This document shows, piece by piece, positions 44,383 to 52,118 of a stretch of DNA of 64,000 nt. A program made the translations under genes and the position numbers. Source of the DNA: DASSUW01 sp963849695. GTDB taxonomy: Bacteria; Actinomycetota; Thermoleophilia; Solirubrobacterales; Solirubrobacteraceae. Numbering within the stretch: the stretch's first letter is position 1; each line of letters opens with the position of its first letter. The stretch spans positions 1 to 64,000 of the forward strand of contig CAWKIT010000031.1 in the NCBI GenBank assembly GCA_963849695.1, in the 5' to 3' direction. The notes under the pieces are model-generated. The model made no database searches, was not told the DNA's origin, and worked only from the letters and a program-made list of their open reading frames with translations.

Positions 44383-45402
44383 GTGGTCAACCTCTACTCG
44401 GATACTCAGACCCGCCCCACCGCGGCCATGCGCCGGGCGATGGCGGAGGCGGAGGTGGGCGACGAGCAGTCGTTCGCCGATCCCACGGTGCTCGCGCTCT
44501 GCGAGCGGGTCGCGGACCTGCTCGGGCAGGAGGAAGCCGTCTTCCTGCCGAGCGGCACGATGTGCAACGCGATCGCGTTCCGCCTGCACATACGGCCGGG
44601 GGGCGACGAGGTCGTCCTGCACCGCACGTCACACCCGATCATCGCCGAGGCCGGCGGGCCGGCGGCGATCTCGGGCGCGGTGCTGTGCCCGGTCGACGGC
44701 CCGGGCGGGATGTTCGACGCCTCGACGCTGCGTGCGACGCTGCGGGCGGCGGGTGACCGCTACGCCCCGCGCTCGCGGCTGGTCTCGCTCGAGCAGACGA
44801 CGAACATCGCGGGTGGCCGCGTGTGGCCGCTGGAGCAGATGGGGGCGGTTCTGGGCGTGGCACGGGATGCGGATATGCGCGCCCATCTGGACGGGGCGCG
44901 GCTGATGAACGCGGTGGTCGCCTCCGGCGTGCCGGCGCGTGACTGGGCGGGCGGGTTCGACACCGCGTGGCTGGACTTCACGAAGGGCTTGGGAGCGCCG
45001 GTCGGCGCCGTGCTGGCCGGCTCGCGCGAGCTGATCGAAGAGGCATGGCGCTACAAGCAGATGTGGGGCGGCGCCATGCGCCAGGCCGGCATCCTGGCGG
45101 CAGCGGGCCTGCACGCGCTCGACCATCACGTGGAGCGGCTGGCCGACGACCACGAGAACGCCCGCGTGCTGGCCGAGGGGCTGGCCGAGATCGACGGCGT
45201 CGAGCTCGATCCTTCCGTGGTCGAGACCAACATCGTCGTGTTCGAGGTGCCGGCCGCGGCGGCGTTCTGCGCGGCGCTCGACCGGGAGGGCGTCAAGATG
45301 TACGCGATCGGGCCGCAGCGGGTGCGTGCGGTCACGCACCTCGACGTCGACCGAGCCGGGATCGAGCGCGCGATCACAGCCGCACGGACGGCATTGGCCT
45401 GA
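44383..45402 (+). CDS. ltaE: Threonine aldolase-type beta-eliminating lyase (PLP enzyme)
   Basis: The 339-residue fold-type I PLP enzyme has YSDTQTRPTAAMRRAM at the start, EEAVFLPSGTMCNAIA, the Asp in AHLDGARLMNA and the PLP Lys in WLDFTKGLGAPVGAVL. Low-specificity L-threonine aldolases split threonine to glycine and acetaldehyde. Related beta-eliminating lyases are possible. The GTG start has no strong ribosome site. Strong hairpins follow the stop. Confidence 0.88.
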   Translation: MVNLYSDTQTRPTAAMRRAMAEAEVGDEQSFADPTVLALCERVADLLGQEEAVFLPSGTMCNAIAFRLHIRPGGDEVVLHRTSHPIIAEAGGPAAISGAVLCPVDGPGGMFDASTLRATLRAAGDRYAPRSRLVSLEQTTNIAGGRVWPLEQMGAVLGVARDADMRAHLDGARLMNAVVASGVPARDWAGGFDTAWLDFTKGLGAPVGAVLAGSRELIEEAWRYKQMWGGAMRQAGILAAAGLHALDHHVERLADDHENARVLAEGLAEIDGVELDPSVVETNIVVFEVPAAAAFCAALDREGVKMYAIGPQRVRAVTHLDVDRAGIERAITAARTALA

Positions 45403-45407
45403 CGCCT

Positions 45408-45433
45408 CGCGGGGGCCCGCCGGGGCCCCCGCG
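45408..45433 (+). terminator. Strong hairpin terminator after threonine aldolase
   Basis: CGCGGGGGCCC and GGGCCCCCGCG form an 11-bp perfect GC stem with a 4-base loop, 6 bases after the stop codon. Confidence 0.8.
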
Positions 45434-45502
45434 CGTCCGACCGCGGACGTTGTCCGGCAGGCATTCAAGCAAGCTGACCGGTGAACGTGTACCGTTTACT
45501 GT

Positions 45503-45633
45503 GCACCGGCCCTCATCCCACGGTGCCCGCCCCGGCGATGTCCGACCCCATCGCCGGGGCGCCTCTCCTCATCACGGCACCGGCGGCGCCCCATATCGGG
45601 GCGCCGCCCGCCGCGAGGCGGCTCGCCGCGGGC
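45503..45633. terminator. Array of further hairpins between two convergent genes
   Basis: Four inverted repeats follow in series: GCACCG/CGGTGC (45503-45526), an 11-bp perfect stem 45529-45539 with 45550-45560, an 11-bp perfect stem 45582-45592 with 45598-45608 around ATATC, and a 12-bp stem with one mismatch at 45606-45633. Nothing coding is seen in the 291 bases from 45403 to 45693. The array may stop transcripts from both sides or be a structured RNA. Confidence 0.5.
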
Positions 45634-45693
45634 CCTCGACGCCCTTTGCGCCGCGCGCCGCGGCGCCCTCAATCCCGTTCGTCGCCCGCGCCT

Positions 45694-46338
45694 TCAAGCG
45701 CGGCCCGCCGAGCCGCGCCGGGACCGGCGGGCGCGCGCGGTCTTGTCGCCGTCCCCGTTTCCGGACAGCCGGGCCGCCTCGAACAGCATCACGCCGACCC
45801 CGGCCTCGACCACACCCTCGCGCTTCGACTCGCGCGCGATCCGCTCCGCGGCCGAGGCCTCGATCTTCTCGGCCTGATCGAGCAGCTTGTCAACGGCCTT
45901 CGACAGCTGCGTGAACCCGCGGGCGTCGAGCCGCATCACCGCGCGACGCAGCCGCGCGTCCGCCCGGTCGAATCCGCCGGCGGCGGCCGACACCCGTGCA
46001 TACTCGCCGATCACGTCCAGCGTCGAGCCCACCGCGGCCTGCCTCGCGACCGGAGGAGCGGCCGCCCACCCGTCGGCCGTCAGGTTCGGCCGCGCCTTGG
46101 CCCGGTAGTGGTGCTCGACGGCGCCCCGGACGCGCGTCTCGTCCACCAGCTCTATCAACCCGAGTTGCTGCAGCGTGCGCACGTGGTAGGCGACGGTGCC
46201 CAGGCTTGCATGGAGCCAGCCGGCGAGCTGGTTCGGCGACGCCTTCCGCTCGTCGAGCATCGCCAGGATGCGGATGCGGAGCGGATGGCTCACCGCCTTG
46301 ACGTACCGAGGATCGTCAATGCTTTTTATTGGTTTCAT
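45694..46338 (-). CDS. ArsR-type winged-helix transcriptional regulator
   Basis: The 214-residue protein opens with an ArsR/HTH_20-like winged helix (VKAVSHPLRIRILAMLDERK, then QLAGWLHASLGTVAYHVRTL) followed by a longer C-terminal region with a helical segment (LSKAVDKLLDQAEKIEASAAE) and a basic tail. No metal-binding Cys pair is present. Many such regulators sense unknown ligands or protein partners. GGAGGA lies close to the ATG. Confidence 0.85.
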   Translation of the reverse strand: MKPIKSIDDPRYVKAVSHPLRIRILAMLDERKASPNQLAGWLHASLGTVAYHVRTLQQLGLIELVDETRVRGAVEHHYRAKARPNLTADGWAAAPPVARQAAVGSTLDVIGEYARVSAAAGGFDRADARLRRAVMRLDARGFTQLSKAVDKLLDQAEKIEASAAERIARESKREGVVEAGVGVMLFEAARLSGNGDGDKTARARRSRRGSAGRA

Positions 46339-46544
46339 TCCTCCACCGGGTTTCGCGCAGCCTTCACAGGATGCGGACGTTGGAAGCGATTTCGGCTATG
46401 ACCTACTGCGACCCGAGCGGCTCTGTGAGCACGCTGTACTTGGCATCTTGCCACTCGCGGCGGATCCGCGAGCCACTTGACACGCTCGACCATGCCATCG
46501 GATGTCACACGCGGGACACGAAGCTCCCAGTCTCACCCGACCTC
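46339..46544. other. Intergenic region without recognised genes
   Basis: The 206 bases between the ArsR-type start and the end of the pilin-like fusion gene hold only short spurious frames. It presumably carries the promoter of the ArsR-type gene. No strong hairpin stands out. Confidence 0.4.
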
Positions 46545-48087
46545 TCAGCGCACGAGCCGGACCGTGAGGCCGGCGCCGGCTACCGGCTCTCCGGCTCCGT
46601 GCAGCAGACCGAGGATGCGCGCGACGTACCCGCGCGTCTCCGGGTACGGCGGGATGCACATGCAGCCGGCGACCGCGCCCGGCCCCGCGTTGTAGGCGGC
46701 CAGGGCCAGCGGGACCGACGCGAAGCGGCGCAGGAGGTCCCGCATGAGATGGGCCTGGGCGTCGATCGCCTGCGCAGCGTCAAACGGGTCGTCGAGTCCC
46801 ATCGCCCGGGCCGTGCCCGGCATGAACTGCGCGATCCCCTGCGCGCCCGCCGGGCTCCGGGCGAACGGGTTGAAGTTGCTCTCCGCGTAGAGCTGCGCGG
46901 CGAGCAGCGCTGCCGCGACGTTCCAGCGCTGGGCCGCGCGAGTCAGCAGCGGCGCGAACCGCTCCGGCACGAAAGCGGGCACCGCGCTCCGTTGCTGCCC
47001 GCCGTCGCCCGCGCCGTGCCGCGGGGCCGAGCGCGGGTTGAGCGTGTAGCCGAAATGCCAGGCTTCCCATTGGTACCTCTGCACGAAGTGGAATCGCTCG
47101 GCGTTCGCGGCCAGCCAGCCGTACGCGGACCGCGGGCCGAGGTCGAGTTCGGTGCCGTAGCGATGCAGCGACCTGCCCGGCGGAGCGACCCAGCGCGGAT
47201 CCGGGTGGCGGCGGAACAGCTCCGCCTGCTCGGCGTCGGACCGGTAGCCGCTCGTGATCAGCAGCATCACGCCGGCCGAGCGTGCCGCGCGCTCCATGCG
47301 GTCGAACGCGAGGGCGACGTCAGGCCTGCATCGGCTTGCCCTGCCGGTACGCCAGCGGACCGTCGTACCCGCCTCCCTCGGCGAGGCCGTCGAGCATCCC
47401 GGGCGCCAGCTCGGCCTCCGCGACCACGTCGATCGGTACGCGCCGCCGCTCGGCGTCCTGCCGCACCTCGACGACCTCGCGCACAGCGACGCGGATACGC
47501 ACCGGTGCGAACGACTCGCCGTCCGGGAAGCCGATCCTCGCGGTGTCGGCGCCGTTCGCGCGCGCGACCCGCTCCGCTGCCGTACGCGCGAGCTCCAGAT
47601 ACGCCTCGCGAGACAGGTGCAGCGGATTCGGGCGACCATCGATCACCGCCGGCTCGAACAGCCGCGGATTGGCCGCGTACATCGCCCGGGCGCCCGCAAG
47701 AGCCGCAAGATCCGCCGCGCGCTGAGCACCCGCCTCCCGCGCCACACCGCGCGCCACCGCGCCCAGCACGAGCACGCCGACCAGCAGCGCGGCGAGGCCG
47801 CCGACGAGCAGCACCGAAGCCTGCCCGGCGATGCAGGCGACCCGCGAGCAGCGAGGGGTACGGCGCCGCGACCCGGGGATCGGCGAGCGCCGACGAGCCG
47901 CACCCCGCGATCCTGACCCCGGCCCGGAGGCACCGTGCCGTTGCGCCGCGATTCGCGAGCGACGCGGAGCGCCTCGTGGTGGGGATCGGTGGTGCGCGCG
48001 GGACACGGTGGCGAGCATCCCGGCCGCCGCCGCACGGAACCACACGTGGCCGTGCCAATTCGAGCGCGGAAGTGTCACGACTTTCAA
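46545..48087 (-). CDS. TadG-like/VanY-type carboxypeptidase/lytic transglycosylase fusion, with one frameshift
   Basis: Read with one extra base removed near 47328, this encodes about 513 residues. The first part has a TadE/G-type membrane segment (GQASVLLVGGLAALLVGVLV) and the QRAADLAALAGARAM pattern of Flp pilus-associated proteins. The restored joint reads GKPMRPDVALAFDRMER. A D-Ala-D-Ala carboxypeptidase of the VanY type follows (SGYRSDAEQAELF, SLHRYGTELDLG, WEAWHFGY), then an SLT lytic transglycosylase (ESNFNPFARSPAGAQGIAQF, AAYNAGPGAV). Without the correction, the first part stops at 47320 and the enzyme part lacks a start. It could cut peptidoglycan to let a pilus-like structure through. 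The ATG overlaps the upstream stop (ATGA). Confidence 0.7.
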
Positions 48088-48701
48088 GCGCGCCGGTGCA
48101 GCGCGCCGAGGTCGGCATCCAGTCGTGGGCCGGCGAGGCCGGCGAGTGCGAGTGTTCGTTGCAGGCCGCGACGTGGCGGCGGGCAGGCTGAGGCGGCGAT
48201 GCCTCGGTCGGCCAGGCGTGCGAGGGCGGCCCGGGCGATCGTGGTGTCCGGGCAGGCGGCGATGACGGCGAGGTCGTGGTCGGCGACGAGCGCTTCGAGC
48301 TCGGGTGGCCGGGCGCCCGCGAAGGCGGTGACGAGTGGACCTTCGACGAGTGCCGAGGCCCGCCGGAGCGCGTCGGCTGCGGCCGCGGGCTCGGGCGGGA
48401 GGGCGAGCCAGGCGAGCCGGCCGCGCGCCGCGGTGGGCAGGTCGTGCGTGGTGAGACGAGCGGCGAGCCTCGCCGTCGCACGGGTCGCGGCGGCCGGGCG
48501 CAGCTCTCTCCCGACTCCCCAGCTTGCGACGACCGCCGGGGGCGCATGTAACGAGAGCGCCAGCGCGGCGGCCAGCGGAGCGGTGTCTGCCGGCGATCCG
48601 AGGACGACCGCCCGCACCGCCGGCGGCAGCGCCACGGGATCGTCGCGCCGCTCCGCCGGCGCGAGGAAGAAGCTCGCCGCGCGTTCGAGCGCTCGGCTCA
48701 T
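48084..48701 (-). CDS. Protein of unknown function in Tad-like cluster
   Basis: I do not recognise this 205-residue, Ala- and Leu-rich protein. It has alternating hydrophobic strands and helices (AVVLGSPADTAPLAAALALS, LVTAFAGARPPELEALVADH, DLAVIAACPDTTIARAAL) suggestive of an alpha/beta fold, with no Walker motif or signal peptide. It overlaps the next gene by ATGA and lies between TadE-like genes and the TadG-like fusion, so it may serve assembly of the same structure. Confidence 0.6.
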   Translation of the reverse strand: MSRALERAASFFLAPAERRDDPVALPPAVRAVVLGSPADTAPLAAALALSLHAPPAVVASWGVGRELRPAAATRATARLAARLTTHDLPTAARGRLAWLALPPEPAAAADALRRASALVEGPLVTAFAGARPPELEALVADHDLAVIAACPDTTIARAALARLADRGIAASACPPPRRGLQRTLALAGLAGPRLDADLGALHRRA

Positions 48702-48753
48702 GGCCGGCCGGACGATGAGCCGGCTTGCCGGCGGGACGACGATCTGGCTTGCC

Positions 48754-49107
48754 TCATGGCGACGGCTCGGGGCCTGCGTCGGCAGTCGCGTGTGCGGTCA
48801 GGGTCGACGCCAGTGGCCCGATCGGCAGGCGCGGCCTCACCGTGACGATCACGCGGCGGCCGTCGACGTCGATGGCGGCGCGGTTGCGGACGCCTTCCGG
48901 CAGCGCCCGCCGCGCCGCTTCGTGCGGATCGCCGCCTTGGAGCAGCGCCATCGCTCCCGCCTGCGCCGCCTGACCGGCGTGCTCGGCGGCCGCGTGACCG
49001 GCCAGGATCGCCGCCCCCGCGAGCGCCACCGCCAGGACGAGCGGGAGCAGGGCGACGAACTCGACGGTCGCCTGGCCGGTCTCGGCCGCTGCGCGGGCAC
49101 GGCTCAC
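48754..49107 (-). CDS. TadE-like pilus assembly protein
   Basis: The 117-residue protein begins with a type IV pilin-like segment, AETGQATVEFVALLPLVLAV (Gly-Gln then Thr-Val-Glu before a hydrophobic helix), the mark of TadE/TadF minor pseudopilins. The rest is short and extracellular. The GTG start overlaps the upstream TadE-like stop by 4 bases. Confidence 0.82.
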   Translation of the reverse strand: MSRARAAAETGQATVEFVALLPLVLAVALAGAAILAGHAAAEHAGQAAQAGAMALLQGGDPHEAARRALPEGVRNRAAIDVDGRRVIVTVRPRLPIGPLASTLTAHATADAGPEPSP

Positions 49108-49589
49108 GACTGCGGCTCGAAGCGCGCGCCGGCATTCGCGTGACCTGGACTCGGCAGACCCGGCAGGGACGGGATGCGGACGCGCACCTCGACGTCCCCG
49201 TCGGAGCCCGCCGTGACCCGCAGCCCGCGTTCGAGGGCGCCCGGGAGGTGTGTGCGCGCCGCCCGCGCCGGGTCGGTCCCCACAGCGTGCGCGCGCGCCG
49301 CGGCCCGAGCGGCGGCGCCGGCCGCCCACGCCGCCTGGCCGGCAAGAACCGCCTGCCATGCGCCGGCAAGAACGACTACGAGAAGCGGCAGCAGCGCCAC
49401 CAGCTCGACGGTCGCCTGGCCGGCCTCGCCCCCGGCTCGCCGGCGCACGAAGGCCGGAGGGGCGCTCTGTCGCCGTCGCACGAAGGTGGGACGAGCGACT
49501 CGCCGCCGTCGCACGAAGGGAAGGGCGCCGCCCGAGACGGTTCGGTCGGCGCCGCCGGAGGCGGTCTGGAGGGCGCCGTTCGGAGGCAT
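49104..49589 (-). CDS. TadE-like pilus assembly protein with N-terminal repeat
   Basis: The membrane segment GGEAGQATVELVALLPLLVV is typical TadE. It is preceded by three 11-residue repeats of the form PxFVRRR, each encoded by a 33-bp DNA unit containing an in-frame GTG. The true start may be the ATG at 49589 (161 residues) or a GTG in one of the repeats near 49450, which would give about 115 residues, close to its neighbour's size. No TadA ATPase or TadB/C platform gene is in the window. Confidence 0.75.
   Translation of the reverse strand: MPPNGALQTASGGADRTVSGGALPFVRRRRVARPTFVRRRQSAPPAFVRRRAGGEAGQATVELVALLPLLVVVLAGAWQAVLAGQAAWAAGAAARAAARAHAVGTDPARAARTHLPGALERGLRVTAGSDGDVEVRVRIPSLPGLPSPGHANAGARFEPQS
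49430..49525 (-). repeat. Three 33-bp tandem units encoding PxFVRRR
   Basis: On the minus strand CTTCGTGCG recurs three times at 33-base spacing (copies near 49449, 49482 and 49515 on the plus strand), each followed by a CGG-rich stretch. The units supply repeated in-frame GTG codons just ahead of the TadE membrane segment. Confidence 0.7.
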
Positions 49590-49723
49590 GGCGGCAAGCC
49601 TCGCGTGGATGGCGTTGCGGGACTACGCGCAGGTGTTGCAGTTGTGTCGAGGAAGCGTCACAAGACCGGAAAACCGGCGAGCGCGCCAGCGGTCACCTTG
49701 ACGTAACCGGGTAGGGTGATGCG

Positions 49724-50020
49724 ATGGGCACGGAGCGCCTGGCCGTTGAAATGGAGCGCAAACACGGCGGCAACGTCGTGCTGCACGTGAGCGGCAGTCT
49801 CGAGCGGGGCACAGCGGCGTTGCTCGAGGGCGTCCTCCGCGCTCTGCGCAGCGACCGCTCGCCCATCACCGTGGATCTCGCCGCGGTCGACCACATCGAC
49901 GCGCATGGCCTCGAGGTGCTGCTGGAAGCCGAGGCGGATGCGAGGCGGCGCAAGGTCTCCGTCGACGTGATCGGCGTGCGCGAGAGCCTGCGGTCGGGCC
50001 GCTCGCGGCTCGAGGAGTAA
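49724..50020 (+). CDS. STAS-domain protein (anti-sigma antagonist-like)
   Basis: The 98-residue protein has a single STAS fold: NVVLHVSGSLERGTAALLEG and PITVDLAAVDHIDAHGLEVL. In classical antagonists such as SpoIIAA the motif is D-S-x-G-L, where the Ser is phosphorylated; here it reads D-A-H-G-L, so that switch is absent. It may act as a constitutive or differently controlled binding partner. It ends at a set of nested inverted repeats. Confidence 0.82.
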   Translation: MGTERLAVEMERKHGGNVVLHVSGSLERGTAALLEGVLRALRSDRSPITVDLAAVDHIDAHGLEVLLEAEADARRRKVSVDVIGVRESLRSGRSRLEE

Positions 50021-50030
50021 GTGGTCAGCC

Positions 50031-50100
50031 CCGGATCCACCGATGATCCGTGGATGCCTCGGCGCCGTGGCGCCGAGGCGCGCGGGGATCGGTGGATTCG
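50031..50100. terminator. Nested inverted repeats between convergent genes
   Basis: The inner repeat GCCTCGGCGCC (50056-50066) and GGCGCCGAGGC (50069-50079) is perfect. An outer pair, ATCCACCGAT (50035-50044) and ATCGGTGGAT (50088-50097), is also perfect and extends to 13 of 14. It lies between the STAS gene stop and the stop at 50103 and suits a two-way terminator. Confidence 0.75.
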
Positions 50101-50102
50101 GG

Positions 50103-50465
50103 CTAGTACTCGCGGTACGCGCGCCAGACGAACAGCAGACCCCAGATGGCGAGCACCATGAACGCCAGCCAGAGCATCGCTCCGAGGCCGCCGGCGTCCC
50201 ACATCGCGCGTGTCGCCACCAGCGTGATGGTGGCGAGCGCGACCGCCGCGTAGAGGATCCCGCGGTTGCGCTCGGACAGGCCGAAGATCGATTCGCGGTG
50301 CTCCATGTACATCCGGTAGCCGAAGAACAGCAGGCCCCCGATGAACAGGATGCTGAGCAGGTTCGAGATCGTGAGGCTCGCGGTGTCGCCGCCCGGCACG
50401 AGCCAGACGGCCAGGGCGAGCCCGAAGATGATCGCGATGTTGCGCAGGTGCTTGCCGCGCTCCAC
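50103..50465 (-). CDS. Small membrane protein with four predicted helices
   Basis: The 120-residue protein has four hydrophobic segments (about 8-24, 33-50, 68-84 and 93-113) and short charged loops. No conserved motif is recognised. It starts at a GTG and lies between the response regulator and the STAS gene, with no sign of shared function. Confidence 0.65.
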   Translation of the reverse strand: MERGKHLRNIAIIFGLALAVWLVPGGDTASLTISNLLSILFIGGLLFFGYRMYMEHRESIFGLSERNRGILYAAVALATITLVATRAMWDAGGLGAMLWLAFMVLAIWGLLFVWRAYREY

Positions 50466-50534
50466 GAAGTCAACGATAGCCGCCGACGAGCGGCGGGGTT
50501 GGGGCTGCCGGCGAGTGCCGGGGCGGCTGCGCGC

Positions 50535-51323
50535 TCAGGCGGGCGTGACGATCTCGTCGGGAGCCGTGATCGGCTCCTCTGCCGCGACCGGCACCTCGAC
50601 CGCGCCAGGGACGACCGGCTCGGCCGCAAACCGATAGCCGATCCCGAAGTGGGTGTGGATGTAGCGCCACCCCGGCGACGCGCGCTCGAGCTTCTGGCGC
50701 AGCTTGCGCACGAAGACGTCGACCGAGCGGTCGCCGTGGACCATCGCGTATCCCCACACGCGCTCGTAGATCTCCTCGCGCTGGAGCACCTGGCCCTCGG
50801 CATCGGCCAGCAGCTGGATCAGCTCGAACTCGCGGCGCGTGAGGTCCACGGACACGCCGCCCGCGAACGCCTGGAACTGATCGGCCCGGATGTCGATCTC
50901 GCCGATCGAGACCGGCGCCGCCGACGACCGCGCGTCGGCGCGCTTGCGGCGCCGAACGACCGCCTCGACGCGCGCGATCAGCTCTTCCGGGTGGCACGGC
51001 TTGGTCACCCAGTCGTCGGCACCGAGCCGGAGCCCGCGCACGCGCTGGGCGACGCTCGACTGGCCGGTGCACACCACCACGCCGAGGTGCGGGAGGCGCG
51101 CGCACAGCTTCTCGAGATAGGTCCACCCCTGCGGCCCGAGGACCGCGAGGTCGAGGATGACGGCGTTCAGCCGCATCTGCACCAAGGCGTCGAGCGGGAC
51201 CGGCGAGGCCAGCACGCGGTGCTGCCACCCGGCCGCCCCCAGGCGCTTCGTGAGCACCTGCAGGAACCCGCTGTCGGAGTCCACGATCGCCAGGCGGACC
51301 GCCGGCTGCGTTGTCGTCGTCAT
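50535..51323 (-). CDS. OmpR/PhoB-family response regulator
   Basis: The 262-residue protein has a receiver domain with the acidic pair in AIVDSDSGFL, the phospho-acceptor Asp in VILDLAVLG, the Thr in VVVCTGQSS and Lys in WVTKPCHPEEL. A PhoB-type winged helix follows (LTRREFELIQLLADAEGQVL, VFVRKLRQKLERASPGW), with a short acidic tail. No histidine kinase gene is in the window. A PHO box lies upstream and phoU-pst genes lie beyond it, so it is the likely phosphate regulator. ATG 51323 is used rather than the longer frame from 51359. Confidence 0.93.
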   Translation of the reverse strand: MTTTTQPAVRLAIVDSDSGFLQVLTKRLGAAGWQHRVLASPVPLDALVQMRLNAVILDLAVLGPQGWTYLEKLCARLPHLGVVVCTGQSSVAQRVRGLRLGADDWVTKPCHPEELIARVEAVVRRRKRADARSSAAPVSIGEIDIRADQFQAFAGGVSVDLTRREFELIQLLADAEGQVLQREEIYERVWGYAMVHGDRSVDVFVRKLRQKLERASPGWRYIHTHFGIGYRFAAEPVVPGAVEVPVAAEEPITAPDEIVTPA

Positions 51324-51377
51324 GACGCCACCAGCATAGGGGCAACCGACGACGCGCAAGCCGCCGCCGAGAGTCCC

Positions 51378-51410
51378 GGTAACAGGATGGTCACAAGCGG
51401 TTCACCCCGC
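51378..51410 (+). promoter_or_regulatory. PHO box upstream of the response regulator gene
   Basis: Three direct repeats at exact 11-bp spacing carry the cores GGTAAC (51378), GGTCAC (51389) and GTTCAC (51400). This is the 11-bp direct-repeat pattern of actinobacterial PHO boxes bound by PhoP/PhoB-type regulators. The repeats read on the plus strand, opposite to the regulated gene. Confidence 0.7.
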
Positions 51411-51436
51411 AACGATCGATCCCGCAATCTGCGGGA

Positions 51437-52118
51437 TCACACGTGCGAGGCGTCGGAGAACTCGCGGAACAGGCCGGTGACCACGAAAGCCACCTGCTCG
51501 CCGATGTCGACCGCGTTGTCACCGATCCGCTCCAGGGCGCGCGCGACGAGCATCATCGTCATCGCCCACTCGCGCCGATCCTCGTCGGTGCCGATCTCGA
51601 CCGCGCGCCGGAAGACCTCCCGATTCAGGGCGTTGATCTGCTCGTCCTGGCGCACCAGATCATGCGCCAACGACACATCGCGGAGCACGAATGCCTGCTT
51701 CGCCTGGGCGACCTCGGAGCGCGCCAGCTGCCCCATCCTGAAGATCTTCTCGAGCATCGGATCGTCCGACGGCGGCTCGTAGCCGACCAGCGGCAGGACC
51801 TTGGCGATGTTCACGCACTGATCGCCCATCCGTTCGGCATGCTTGATCACGTGCAGGAGCGCGGCGACCGTCCGCAGGTCGCCCGCAACCGGCGCCTGCA
51901 GGGCGAGCAGCGACAGGATCCCCTGGTGCACCTCCAGGAAGCGCCCATCGATCCGGTCATCGTCGTTGACCACGATCGATGCCAGCTCGATGTCCTGGTG
52001 CTGGAGCGCCTCCATCGTGCGATCCAAGGTCGTGACGACGAGGTCGAGGGCCCCGAGCGCCTGGTGCTCGAGCCCTCGCAGCTCGTCCTGGAAATGGAGC
52101 CGGGCGTGGTCCGGCCAT
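51437..52118 (-). CDS. phoU: Phosphate uptake regulator PhoU, one frameshift near the start
   Basis: PhoU sequence is clear from ARLHFQDELRGLEHQALGAL onward, with both helical bundles (IKHAERMGDQCVNIAKVLPL and ALERIGDNAVDIGEQVAFVV). The ATG at 52118 overlaps the pstB stop (TGATG) but is out of frame with the body. Removing one base of the CC at 52111-52112 gives MADHARLHFQDELRG, a normal start. PhoU links Pst transport to the phosphate-sensing kinase. As written, translation would need the internal ATG at 52027. Confidence 0.85.

Noticed and set aside
49695..49722. Fourth PHO box ahead of the STAS gene
   Set aside because: GGTCAC and CGTAAC are 11 bases apart, but only two imperfect units are present and there is no phosphate link.
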